In this document: piece after piece, positions 7,892-15,734 of the stretch
Numbering within the stretch: the first letter of the stretch is position 1
How the letters are laid out: every line of letters starts with the position of its first letter
From: Streptomyces solicavernae
GTDB lineage: Bacteria > Actinomycetota > Actinomycetes > Streptomycetales > Streptomycetaceae
Length of the DNA stretch: 64,000 bases
Direction: 5' to 3'
NCBI RefSeq assembly: GCF_029968095.1
Contig: NZ_JASCIR010000008.1
Location: forward strand, 1-64,000
Notes under the pieces: generated by a model
Database searches by the model: none
Seen by the model: the letters and a program-made list of their open reading frames with translations, nothing else
What the model was told of the DNA's origin: nothing
Program-made: the position numbers and the translations under genes

Positions 7892-7969
7892 TGGTGGGCC
7901 CGGTGGGACTCGAACCCACGACATACCCGATCTAAACGGGCATCCTCTTGCCAGCTGGGATACGGGCCC
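7892..7969 (-). tRNA. tRNA with anticodon UAG, short variable loop
   Basis: The minus strand folds into a cloverleaf. It has a 7-bp acceptor (gggcccg/cgggccc), a D arm with GG in the loop, an anticodon stem gcccg/cgggt with loop uuuagau, a 5-nt variable loop, a T stem gtggg/cccac with loop ttcgagt, discriminator A and an encoded CCA. The anticodon UAG reads the leucine codon CUA. Canonical tRNA-Leu is a class II tRNA with a long variable arm, and this molecule lacks one. The D stem has one C-A mismatch. A TAAGGT -10 element (7982-7987) overlaps the stop codon of the upstream HNH gene. Confidence 0.8.
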
Positions 7970-7984
7970 GCGGCGCCGTCTACC

Positions 7985-8662
7985 TTACTGGTCGCTGCGG
8001 GCCTGTGGTGCCGAGGCCTGATGTCGACCTCCTCGACACCACGTACTAGTGACCGCATGACAGTTGGGGCACAGCAACCGCAGGTTCTCCTGTCGGTCGT
8101 CGCTCCAGTCGCCGTTGATGTGGTCGACCTCCAGGGTCATGGGGTCGCCGAGCCATTCGGGGCCGGTGCCGCATTCGGCGCATTTCTCCGGTACGCCTAT
8201 CTCGCGGAGTGCCCGGCGCAGCAGGCGGGTTTTCGTCCGACTTCGCCCGTCGTGACGGACCAGGATCTTGTCCGCGCTTCTGGCCGACCCAGGCTTTCCG
8301 CGCTGATGTGCCTGTCCGAGGAAATGCGAGGTGTCGAGGTTGTCCTCGGCGATCCACTCGCGGAAGAGGTCGCGTTGGCGTGTCCCGTAAGGAGCCAGCC
8401 CCAGGGAGCGGAGGGTACCGGCTACGGAAGTTGCCTCCTTTACCGCGAGGCGGAGTTCGTCGGCAGGTGGCTTGGCGGCCAGGCCCGCCCTGCGGGGCAT
8501 GTGCGAGACGTCGATCCCGAAGTGGTCGAAGCGACGGAAGAGGTAGCGGCTGAGGTTGTCGTACGGCCGGGTGCCGAGGAAGGCGATGACCTGGTTGATG
8601 TCGGAACACTGAGCGGCAGCCTCGGCCAGCAGCTCGCGGGTGTACTGCACCCCCCGGCTCAT
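7985..8662 (-). CDS. HNH endonuclease-like protein, second of a pair
   Basis: A 225-residue protein whose C-terminus carries an HNH nuclease core: CAECG, then EVDHINGDW, then ENLRLLCPNCH. The cysteine pairs form the zinc site, and DH, N and H supply the catalytic metal site. The N-terminal half contains repeated helix-turn-helix-like units ending in GIDVSHM and LDTSHF, probably for DNA recognition. ATG 8662 overlaps the upstream HNH gene stop as ATGA, so translation is coupled. It ends 15 bp from the tRNA. HNH proteins of this kind occur in phages and mobile DNA. The target is unknown. Confidence 0.85.
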   Translation of the reverse strand: MSRGVQYTRELLAEAAAQCSDINQVIAFLGTRPYDNLSRYLFRRFDHFGIDVSHMPRRAGLAAKPPADELRLAVKEATSVAGTLRSLGLAPYGTRQRDLFREWIAEDNLDTSHFLGQAHQRGKPGSARSADKILVRHDGRSRTKTRLLRRALREIGVPEKCAECGTGPEWLGDPMTLEVDHINGDWSDDRQENLRLLCPNCHAVTSTWCRGGRHQASAPQARSDQ

Positions 8663-9318
8663 GAGGCACCGCCCCGGTTGCTGCGTCCCTTCCCGCGACC
8701 GCGGTAATTGTCCGTTGTGGAATGGCAGTTGGGGCACAGGATTCGTAGGTTCTCTATCCTGTTGTCCCGCCAGTTGCCGTCGATGTGGTCGACTTCGAGA
8801 GGGAGCGGGTGACCTCGCCATACCGCTTTCACACCGCAGCGGGCGCATTGCTCCGGGATGCCCAAGGAGGTCATCGCCCTTTTGAGGCGGTCGCTTTGAA
8901 TGCGTCGCGCGCCCTCGACGGGTTGCGCGACGAGTAGCGCCCCCTGAGTGCGAGCCCGCCGTGTCTCGCCGCGGCGTGACGGTACCCGGAAGTGCGAGGT
9001 GTCGATCCCGTAAGCCTTGATCCTGCGGCTGATGTGCGTGTGGTGACCGCCCACGACATCCAGGCCGAGGTGCCGGAGCACGTCGCACATGTGCGTGGAC
9101 GCCGAGACCGCAGCTTGCAGGACTTCCCGGGTCCACTTCACCCCTTCCCGCTCGAACTGGGACGTGTCCACGCCCAGCTTCCTCATGCGCTCCGCTATGT
9201 AGCGGCGCCTGGAGCTCTTCGGGTCGACTCCCAGCCGTTCCAACGCCTCCGACAACGTCCGCGCCCCCTTCGCCGCCTCCTCCAGCCGTTCCTTCGTGTA
9301 CGGACTGCTTGCCCTCAT
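8659..9318 (-). CDS. HNH endonuclease-like protein, first of a pair
   Basis: A 219-residue paralogue of the downstream HNH protein. ATG 9318 is preferred to an upstream in-frame ATG because ggaggg sits 6 nt before it. The N-terminus has repeated recognition-like units (LGVDPKSSRRRYIAERMRKL, then GVDTSQF; RRIKAYGIDTSHF). The C-terminus has CARCG, EVDHIDGNW and ENLRILCPNCH, the full HNH/zinc core. Its stop overlaps the next gene as ATGA. The pair lies between bcp and the tRNA. The gene GC appears slightly lower than that of the neighbours, which fits a later insertion. Confidence 0.85.
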   Translation of the reverse strand: MRASSPYTKERLEEAAKGARTLSEALERLGVDPKSSRRRYIAERMRKLGVDTSQFEREGVKWTREVLQAAVSASTHMCDVLRHLGLDVVGGHHTHISRRIKAYGIDTSHFRVPSRRGETRRARTQGALLVAQPVEGARRIQSDRLKRAMTSLGIPEQCARCGVKAVWRGHPLPLEVDHIDGNWRDNRIENLRILCPNCHSTTDNYRGRGKGRSNRGGAS

Positions 9319-9400
9319 CGGTTGCCCTCCCGTGTCGGCCGCGTGTTCGCGGTATCGCACGGAGTAACGAACCGAATATCGGATGGTTACGGCCGAAATG

Positions 9401-9448
9401 CGGAACGGCCCGCACCACTTGGGCGAATTCCAAGTGCGGGCCGTTCCG
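9401..9448 (-). terminator. Hairpin terminator of bcp
   Basis: cggaacggcccgcac (9401-9415), continuing to ttgg, pairs with ccaagtgcgggccgttccg (9430-9448), giving a long stem just beyond the bcp stop. It separates bcp from the HNH pair. Confidence 0.85.
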
Positions 9449-9465
9449 TAAAAGCGGGAGGGCGC

Positions 9466-9933
9466 TCAGATGCCCAAGTCGCGGATGATCTTCGCCACGT
9501 GGCCCGTCGCCTTGACGTTGTAGAAGGCGTGCTCGACCTTGCCGTCCTCGTCGACGACGACCGTGGAGCGGATGACTCCGGTGACGACCTTGCCGTACAG
9601 CTTCTTCTCGCCGAAGGCGCCGTACGACTCCAGGACCGTCTTGTCCGGGTCGCCGACCAGCGTGACCTTGAGGTTCTCCTTCTCGCGGAACTTCGCGAGC
9701 TTCTCCGGCTTGTCGGGGGAGACGCCGATGACGTCGTACCCGGCGGCCGTGAGCGCGTCGAGGTTGTCCGTGAAGTCGCAGGCCTGCTTGGTGCAGCCCG
9801 GGGTCAGGGCGGCCGGGTAGAAGTAGACGATGACCTTGCGGCCCTTGTGGTCCGCGAGCGAGATCTCGTTGCCGTCCGCGTCGGGCAGGGTGAAGGCGGG
9901 GGCGGTGTCGCCGGGCTGCAGGCGCTCGCTCAT
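9466..9933 (-). CDS. bcp: Thioredoxin-dependent thiol peroxidase (Bcp/PrxQ)
   Basis: A 155-residue cytosolic peroxiredoxin that reduces hydrogen and organic peroxides using thioredoxin. The peroxidatic cysteine lies in YPAALTPGCTKQACDF, and the second cysteine five residues later is the resolving Cys of the atypical 2-Cys Bcp/PrxQ group. In most family members the segment is TPGCT, as here. Full length. It starts at ATG 9933 with ggag (cctcaggag region) about 7 nt upstream. It is divergent from the DUF3618 gene. Confidence 0.95.
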   Translation of the reverse strand: MSERLQPGDTAPAFTLPDADGNEISLADHKGRKVIVYFYPAALTPGCTKQACDFTDNLDALTAAGYDVIGVSPDKPEKLAKFREKENLKVTLVGDPDKTVLESYGAFGEKKLYGKVVTGVIRSTVVVDEDGKVEHAFYNVKATGHVAKIIRDLGI

Positions 9934-10097
9934 CTTCGGTCTCCTCAGGAGGTGGGTCGGTACGTCCGGGCGTACCGGAGAGCGTAATGGGGGGTGCTGT
10001 GCGGTGCGTTCGGCGCGGAGCTGACAGACTGTCCATCAGGACGGAAAGCGATCAGCGACTGATCAAGAGACCGAACACGATGACACGGAGGCGCGCG

Positions 10098-10421
10098 GTG
10101 TCGGAAGCTCAGGCCAGGACCCCCGCTGAGATCGAGGCGGACATCAAGCGGCGGCGCGCCCAGCTGGCCGAGACGCTCGACGAGATCGGGGTGCGGGTGC
10201 ACCCGAAGACGGTCGTCGGGGACGCCAAGGCGCGTGTCGCGAGCACCATGGACCAGACCCTCGGCCGTGCGTATGTCTCCACCCATCGTGCCGTGAGTGA
10301 TGTGAAGGCCCAGTTCGTGGACGCCGAGGGTGCGCCCCGGATGGAGCGGGTCGTTCCGGCGGCGCTCGCCGTGGTCGGGGTGGTGGGCCTGATCGCCCTG
10401 GCCCGGCGCAGGAAAGGCTGA
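10098..10421 (+). CDS. DUF3618 membrane-associated protein
   Basis: A 107-residue actinomycete protein. The N-terminal ARTPAEIEADIKRRRAQLAE is the DUF3618 signature. The C-terminus is a single transmembrane helix (AALAVVGVVGLIALA) followed by RRRKG. GTG 10098 is chosen because ggagg lies 7 nt upstream. ATG 10080 is an in-frame alternative without such a site. Family members are cell-envelope proteins of unknown function, often beside bcp. The last codons and stop form unit 1 of a 20-bp tandem repeat. Confidence 0.88.
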   Translation: MSEAQARTPAEIEADIKRRRAQLAETLDEIGVRVHPKTVVGDAKARVASTMDQTLGRAYVSTHRAVSDVKAQFVDAEGAPRMERVVPAALAVVGVVGLIALARRRKG

Positions 10422-10479
10422 CCCGGCGCAGGAAAGGCTGACTCGGCGAAGGAAAGGCTGAGCCGCGCAGGAAAGGCTG
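10401..10479 (+). repeat. Four-copy 20-bp tandem repeat of the DUF3618 gene 3' end
   Basis: Units of the type gcccggcgcaggaaaggctg start at 10401, 10421, 10441 and 10461 (the last is 19 bp). The first encodes the terminal ARRRKG and its TGA spans the junction with unit 2. Confidence 0.93.
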
Positions 10480-10523
10480 ACCCGGCGGCGTACGGGGCGG
10501 GTGTCGGCAGGTAGGTTCGGGGT

Positions 10524-10871
10524 GTGAGCGCCAACAGCCAGGAACACCACGACAAGCTGCCCATCCGGATGCTGCACGACCGCGTCCTCGTCCGCACCGA
10601 TATCGCGGAGGGTGAGCGGCGGTCCACGGGCGGCATCGTCATCCCCGCGACCGCGGCCGTGGGGCGGCGGCTCGGGTGGGCCGAGGTGGTCGCCGTCGGG
10701 CAGAACGTCCGGACGGTGGAGCCTGGCGACCGTGTCCTGTACGACCCGGAGGACCGGGCCGAGGTCGAGGTGCGGGGTGTGGCGTACGTGCTGATGCGGG
10801 AGCGGGATCTGCACGCGGTGGCGGCGGACCGCTTCGAGGGGTCGGAGGACTCTACGGGGTTGTACCTGTAG
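10524..10871 (+). CDS. GroES-like chaperonin-10 fold protein
   Basis: A 115-residue protein of the Cpn10/GroES superfamily, divergent from true GroES. It shows the KLPIRMLHDRVLVRTD strand, the STGGIVIPATA mobile-loop-like region, then GDRVLYDPEDRAEVEVRG. No groEL gene is nearby. True Streptomyces groES lies elsewhere with groEL1, so this is a stand-alone paralogue of unknown partner. It starts at GTG 10524 and may be leaderless. Its 3' end overlaps the 3' end of the convergent PBP gene by 20 bp. Confidence 0.85.
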   Translation: MSANSQEHHDKLPIRMLHDRVLVRTDIAEGERRSTGGIVIPATAAVGRRLGWAEVVAVGQNVRTVEPGDRVLYDPEDRAEVEVRGVAYVLMRERDLHAVAADRFEGSEDSTGLYL

Positions 10872-13167
10872 GTGGTCGGGATGGGGTGCCGCCGCCGGTC
10901 GGCTCGGGTTGAAGCGGAGGCTGGGGTTGCTGCTCCGGCTGGGGTTCCTGCTCCGGCTGGGGTTGCTGCTCCGGCTGGGGTTCCGGCTGAGGCCGGGGTT
11001 GCTGCTGAGGCCGGGGTTGCTGCTCAGGCGGGGGTTCCTGCTCCGGCTCGGACTCCGGGGGCAGTAGTGGGGGTTGCTGCGCGCCCGGTTCCAGGATGAG
11101 GTCGAAGCCCTGGACCGGCCGGCCCTGCAGGGCGTTGCGCGTGAACTGGGCCCAGATGCGCGCCGGGTAGGCCCCGCCGTTGATGCGGGGTTGGCCGAGT
11201 GCGCCGTACAGCGGGGTCTGGCCGTAGGGCGGGTTCGGGTCCTGGCCGAGTACGGCGACGACCGTGGCGAGCTCGGGGGTGTAGCCGGCGAACCAGGCGG
11301 CCTTGTCCTCCTCGGCCGTGCCGGTCTTGCCGGCGGCGGGGCGGCCCGCGGCCTGGGCGGCGGTGCCGGTGCCGTTCTCGACGACGCTCTGCAGGATCGA
11401 CGTGGTGGTGTCGGCGGCCTCGCGGCTGACGACCTGCCGTTTCTCCCGCGCGGGCAGCGCGATGCGCTCGCCGTGCTTGGTGATCTCCTCGACGAGGGTG
11501 TACGCGCCGTGCTCGCCGTGGTTCGCGAGGGTCGCGTACGCCTGGGTCATGTCGAGGACGCTGGCCGTGGCCGGGCCGAGGGCGATGGACGGGGAGGCGG
11601 TGAGGTCGGGGGTGGTGGCCGGGATGCCCAGGTCGACCGCGGTCTGCGCGACCTTGTCCGAGCCGACGTCGACGGCCATCTGCGCGTACACGGCGTTGAC
11701 GGAGAGCTCGGTGGCGGCGCTGACGGTGATGTCTCCGTAGGAGCGCTGGTCCTCGTTCTCCGGGGCGTAGGTGCCGCCGGGCCAGCCTTGTACGGGGCGC
11801 TGGTTGGTGCCGTCGTAGACGGTGCCCGGGGTGATGGGGCGGCCGTCCTGGGTGGTGGAGCGGTTCTGCACGGCGGCGGTGAAGACGAACGGTTTGAAGG
11901 TGGAGCCGACCTGGTAGTCGCGGCGGGTGGCGTTGTTGACGTACTGCTTGGTGTAGTCGATGCCGCCGTACATGGCGACGACCTCGCCGGTGGTGGGGTC
12001 GATGGCGGCGCCGCCCGCGCGGACGTGGCCGTCGACCTTGCGGGCTTCCGGGTCGACCTGGGACAGGAGCTGGTCCTCGACGGCTTCGGCGAAGTCGTCC
12101 TGGCGGGGCTTCTGCAGGGTGGTGGTGATGCGGTAGCCGCCCTTGGCGAGGGTGTCGGTGTCGAGGATCTTGTGCTCGGCGAGGTAGTCCTCGACGGCCT
12201 TGACGACGTAGCCGCGCTGGCCGGACAGGCCGGAGGGGGCCTTGGCGGGGTTCGGGTCGGGGAACTTCATGGCGGCGCGGTCGGCCTGGGGGAGCCAGTT
12301 CTCCTTGACCATGCCGTCGAGGACGTAGTTCCAGCGGCCTACGGCGCGGGACTTGTTCTCGGGGTGGGCGGAGACGTCGTACGCGTTGGGGGAGTTGAGG
12401 AGGGTGGCGAGGTAGGCGCCTTCGGCGACGGTGAGGTGTTCGGCGTCCTTGCCGTAGTAGGCGTGGGCGGCGGCCTGGATGCCGTAGGCGTTGCGGCCGA
12501 AGTAGCTGGTGTTGAGGTAGCCGAGGAGGATGTCGTTCTTGCTGACCTGGCGGTCGAGTTTGATGGCGATGAAGAATTCCTTGGCCTTGCGGGTGACCGT
12601 CTGTTCCTGGCCGAGGTAGTAGTTCTTGACGAACTGCTGGGTGATCGTGGAGCCGGACTGTTTGCCCTTGCCGGTGAGGGTGTTCCAGGCGGCGCGGAGC
12701 ATGGCCTGCGGGTCGACGGCGGACTCGGAGTGGAAGTCGCGGTCCTCGGCGGCGAGCACGGCGTGCTGGGTGTGTTTGGGTACCTGGCTGAGCGGGATGT
12801 TCTCGCGGTTGACCTCGCCGTCGCGGGCTAGTGGGGAGCCGTCGGCGTAGAGGTAGACGTTGCTCTGCTTGGTGGCGGCGGCGTTGGCGGGCGGGATGTC
12901 GACGAGGAGGTAGCCGGCGACGAGGCCGCCGCCGATGAGGAGGCAGAGCAGCAGGAAGGCGCCGAGGAGCATGCGCCAGGTGGGGAGGATCCGCCGCCGG
13001 CCGGAGGCTTTGCGCTTGGCCTTGCGGTCTGCTGTGCGGGCTGCTTTGTACTGCTGCTTGGCCTGTCTGCGGGTGAGGTTCTGCCTGCCGTCCCCGGCCG
13101 ACGCCTGGGGCGCCTGAGGCTTGAGGGGCGCCTGAGGCTGCTGAGGCTCGTCGGGCTCGTCGCTCAT
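10852..13167 (-). CDS. Bifunctional penicillin-binding protein (class A PBP)
   Basis: A 771-residue membrane enzyme that polymerises and cross-links peptidoglycan. A cytoplasmic Lys/Arg-rich region is followed by a membrane anchor (about 65-90). The GT51 transglycosylase domain has catalytic Glu141 in AAEDRDFHSES. The transpeptidase motifs are GSTFKPF (Ser422, Lys425), SVN (489-491) and KTGTA (614). The final 75 residues are a Pro/Gln/Glu-rich tail encoded by 18-bp DNA repeats (about 10915-11060). ATG 13167 has a cggaag site; an ATG-like start at 13200 is weaker. It overlaps the GroES-like gene tail to tail by 20 bp. Confidence 0.93.
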   Translation of the reverse strand: MSDEPDEPQQPQAPLKPQAPQASAGDGRQNLTRRQAKQQYKAARTADRKAKRKASGRRRILPTWRMLLGAFLLLCLLIGGGLVAGYLLVDIPPANAAATKQSNVYLYADGSPLARDGEVNRENIPLSQVPKHTQHAVLAAEDRDFHSESAVDPQAMLRAAWNTLTGKGKQSGSTITQQFVKNYYLGQEQTVTRKAKEFFIAIKLDRQVSKNDILLGYLNTSYFGRNAYGIQAAAHAYYGKDAEHLTVAEGAYLATLLNSPNAYDVSAHPENKSRAVGRWNYVLDGMVKENWLPQADRAAMKFPDPNPAKAPSGLSGQRGYVVKAVEDYLAEHKILDTDTLAKGGYRITTTLQKPRQDDFAEAVEDQLLSQVDPEARKVDGHVRAGGAAIDPTTGEVVAMYGGIDYTKQYVNNATRRDYQVGSTFKPFVFTAAVQNRSTTQDGRPITPGTVYDGTNQRPVQGWPGGTYAPENEDQRSYGDITVSAATELSVNAVYAQMAVDVGSDKVAQTAVDLGIPATTPDLTASPSIALGPATASVLDMTQAYATLANHGEHGAYTLVEEITKHGERIALPAREKRQVVSREAADTTTSILQSVVENGTGTAAQAAGRPAAGKTGTAEEDKAAWFAGYTPELATVVAVLGQDPNPPYGQTPLYGALGQPRINGGAYPARIWAQFTRNALQGRPVQGFDLILEPGAQQPPLLPPESEPEQEPPPEQQPRPQQQPRPQPEPQPEQQPQPEQEPQPEQQPQPPLQPEPTGGGTPSRPPTGTTP

Positions 13168-13415
13168 GTCTTCCGGAACTCCCGTTTCGCCTGGATACAT
13201 CCCTCGTACGACCTATTGGACACTGTTCCACCGCGATCGCGCCGCATCGGCGTCGTGTTCGGGCAGCGCGCGGCTCGACGTGATCTGCGAGGCGAAGGTG
13301 CGGTGGCGTCGGCGTGCCCGGTCGTGGGCCTGTCGGTCGGGGAGTCGGACATCGGGGCGGTCATGGCCCGGATGTACGGGGACCGATCCGCGGGACAGGC
13401 TCTAGGCTGACTTGT

Positions 13416-14072
13416 ATGACCGACGAGTTGCCGGAGCTGCGGGCCTCGGACGCGGACCGGGAGCGGGTCGCCGAGCGGCTGCGGGAGGCCGTGGCGGAGG
13501 GCCGGCTCGACATGGAGGAGTTCCAGGAGCGCCTGGACGTCACGTACAAGGCGCGTACGTACGGCGAACTGGAACCCGTGACGCGCGACCTGCCGGAGGC
13601 CGCCGCAGCGTCCGCGCCGCCCGCGGTGCCTGCGCGGGCCGCCGGTGCGGGCGCGTGGGCCGGGCGGATCGGCGGCGCGGGGACCTCGGCCGGAGCGGTC
13701 GCGATCATGGGGGGTTTCTCCCGCAAGGGCGTGTGGACCGTGCCGCGCCGTTTCAACTGCTTCACGTTCTGCGGCGGCGGTGAAGTCGACCTGCGTGAGG
13801 CGAAGTTCGAGGCGCCGGAGGTCGTGGTCAACTGTGTGGCGATCATGGGCGGCGTCGATGTGGTCGTGCCGCCGGGCGTGGAGGTCGTGGTGCGCGGCGT
13901 CGGCGTCATGGGCGGCTTCGACGAGCGCCTGAGCGAGGACCCGCCGGAGCCGGGCGCCCCGCGCGTGATCGTCACGGGGTTCGCGTTCTGGGGCGGGGTG
14001 GGGGTCAAGCGGAAGCTGAGCAAGGCCGCGAAACGGCGCCGTAAGGAGTTGGGGGATGACTCCAGCCGGTGA
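13416..14072 (+). CDS. DUF1707 and cell wall-active antibiotic response-type protein
   Basis: A 218-residue protein. Residues 5-60 form a DUF1707 domain (LRASDADRERVAERLREA, then GRLDMEEFQERLD, then ARTYGELEPVTRDLP). The C-terminal half has repeated glycine-rich strands (AIMGGFSRKGVW, VAIMGGVDVVVP, VGVMGGFDER), the beta-repeat pattern of LiaF/YvqF-like cell-wall-active antibiotic response proteins. A TAGGCT -10 element eight bases before ATG 13416 and no ribosome binding site suggest leaderless expression. It is divergent from the PBP gene, which fits an envelope role. Confidence 0.88.
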   Translation: MTDELPELRASDADRERVAERLREAVAEGRLDMEEFQERLDVTYKARTYGELEPVTRDLPEAAAASAPPAVPARAAGAGAWAGRIGGAGTSAGAVAIMGGFSRKGVWTVPRRFNCFTFCGGGEVDLREAKFEAPEVVVNCVAIMGGVDVVVPPGVEVVVRGVGVMGGFDERLSEDPPEPGAPRVIVTGFAFWGGVGVKRKLSKAAKRRRKELGDDSSR

Positions 14073-14108
14073 CTCCAGCCCGTCCGGCGCTTGAGGACGG
14101 GCCCGCAG

Positions 14109-14153
14109 GGTGATCGAGGGTGCGGCGGTCGAGGGTGCGGTGGTCGAGGGTGC
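14109..14153. repeat. Three 15-bp repeats after the DUF1707 gene
   Basis: Three units related to ggtcgagggtgcggc follow each other between the DUF1707 gene and the convergent SGNH hydrolase gene. Confidence 0.8.
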
Positions 14154-14186
14154 CGTGACGGCGACGTGAGCCGACCCCGCCGGGGT

Positions 14187-15500
14187 TCACAGCTGCGCCG
14201 CCGCCGAACCCTTCAACGCTGACAGGTTGACCGCGTACGCCATCTTCTTGAAGCCCGCGTCGCTCGGGTGCAGGTGGTCCCCGGAGTCGTACTGCTCCTC
14301 CAGTTTGTGCGGCGCGTACGGGTCCCGCAGCGCGCGGTCGAAGTCCACGACCGCGTCGAACACCTTCCCGGCCCGGATCTCGTCGTTGATCTGGCGGCGG
14401 ACCTGGTCCAGCTCCGGTGTGTAGCCCCGGTGCCCGCCGAACGGCATCAGCGTCGCGCCGAGCACCCGCAGGCCGCGCTCGTGCGCCTGCCGGGTCAGCT
14501 CCCGCAGCCCGTCGAGGACTTCGTCGGCGGAGGTCTGCTCCGGGTTGCGCAGGATGTCGTTGACGCCGAGGGCGATGACGACGGCCTTGACGCCCGTACG
14601 GGACAGCGCGTCGCGCTCGAAGCGGGACAGTCCGCTCGGGTTGTCGGCGGGGCGGCCGAGGCCGTCGGAGAGGATGCGGTTGCCGCTGATGCCCTGGTTG
14701 AGGACGCTGTAGCGGGGCCCGCCCTGCTCCTCGCGCAGCCGGTCCGAAAGGACGTCCGTCCAGCGGGCGTTGGCGCCCATCGTGGAGCTCACGCCGTCGG
14801 TCAGCGAGTCGCCGAGCACGACCACGGCGCCCTCGGCCTCACGGCTGAGCACGTCGACGGCTGCGAGGTAGCGCCAGTACGGGCTCTGCTGGGTGTACGC
14901 GTCGCCGCGCAGGTCCGAGACCCGGTCGCCGTCGGCCACGTAGCTGATCTGCCGGGCGTGCGGGTGGTAGGTCACCGGGCCCGACGGGGTGGGCGAGAAC
15001 GTCGACACGAGCAGGTCGGCGTCGTGCGGGACGCGCAGCCTGACCGGGTCGCTGACGGCCTTGCCGCCCGGCTCGATGACGACGGAGTGGTTGCCGCCGA
15101 AGGAGAGGCGGCGCAGGGTTTTGGCGGCCGCGCCCGGGCTGTTGGGGGCGGCCGCCAGGGCTATGGAGGCGTGCGTGATGGACAGCGGTGTACGCCCGTA
15201 CAGATTGGAGAGCGTGATGCGGGCGCTCGTACCGCCGACGCTGGTGTGCACGACGTTGCGGATGGAGCGGCCCGCGAAGCCGGCCTCGGTGCGCGGCTCG
15301 GCGGCCGCGGGCGAGGCGGACCAGGTGCCGACCCAGGTGCCGGAGGAGGCGGGGGCGGCGGAGCTCTTCGGGTGGCGCGGCCCGGCGCGCAGGTCGGCGT
15401 CCCGGGCATCGCCGGACACACCCACGTATATGGCCGCGGAGATCAGCACCACGACGGCCGCCAGGGCAGCCAGTAGGGCATAACCGTTACGCCTGGTCAC
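14187..15500 (-). CDS. Secreted SGNH/GDSL-family hydrolase
   Basis: A 437-residue exported esterase/lipase-type protein. A short Arg start and a hydrophobic segment (YALLAALAAVVVLISAAIYV) form a signal anchor. The SGNH blocks are VVLGDSLTDG (catalytic Ser), GISGN, ALGVND and DHLHPSDAG (Asp/His). The N-terminal 150 residues carry a TWVGTWSASPAAAEPR start and a beta domain typical of Streptomyces GDSL lipases. GTG 15500 is chosen for its gaggag site. An upstream ATG would add a non-family extension. The substrate is unknown; polysaccharide esters or lipids are possible. Confidence 0.9.
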   Translation of the reverse strand: MTRRNGYALLAALAAVVVLISAAIYVGVSGDARDADLRAGPRHPKSSAAPASSGTWVGTWSASPAAAEPRTEAGFAGRSIRNVVHTSVGGTSARITLSNLYGRTPLSITHASIALAAAPNSPGAAAKTLRRLSFGGNHSVVIEPGGKAVSDPVRLRVPHDADLLVSTFSPTPSGPVTYHPHARQISYVADGDRVSDLRGDAYTQQSPYWRYLAAVDVLSREAEGAVVVLGDSLTDGVSSTMGANARWTDVLSDRLREEQGGPRYSVLNQGISGNRILSDGLGRPADNPSGLSRFERDALSRTGVKAVVIALGVNDILRNPEQTSADEVLDGLRELTRQAHERGLRVLGATLMPFGGHRGYTPELDQVRRQINDEIRAGKVFDAVVDFDRALRDPYAPHKLEEQYDSGDHLHPSDAGFKKMAYAVNLSALKGSAAAQL

Positions 15501-15734
15501 GCGGCCTTTTTCTCCTCGGGCAGGGGAGCCCGGGGCTCCAGTTCGACAATCCCATCTTGGTACATGGGCAGGGAGGTCGCGCACGGCACCCCCTCCGCGA
15601 CAACAAGACGCCGGGAACTCACGGTTCGTTCCAGGAGTAGGTCACGTAAGGGCAACGCCGGGACAATGTGACGGGGGGGCCGGGGAAGCCGGGGATGCCG
15701 GGGGAGCTGGGTTAGGACGGGGGCAGGTCGGACG

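Noticed and set aside
7932..7934. Amber suppressor tRNA
   Set aside because: The anticodon is UAG, which reads CUA. An amber suppressor would need the anticodon CUA.
11074..12831. 585-residue plus-strand open frame opposite the PBP gene
   Set aside because: A high-GC antisense shadow with Gly/Val/Ala-rich composition and no domain. The PBP motifs on the other strand are complete.
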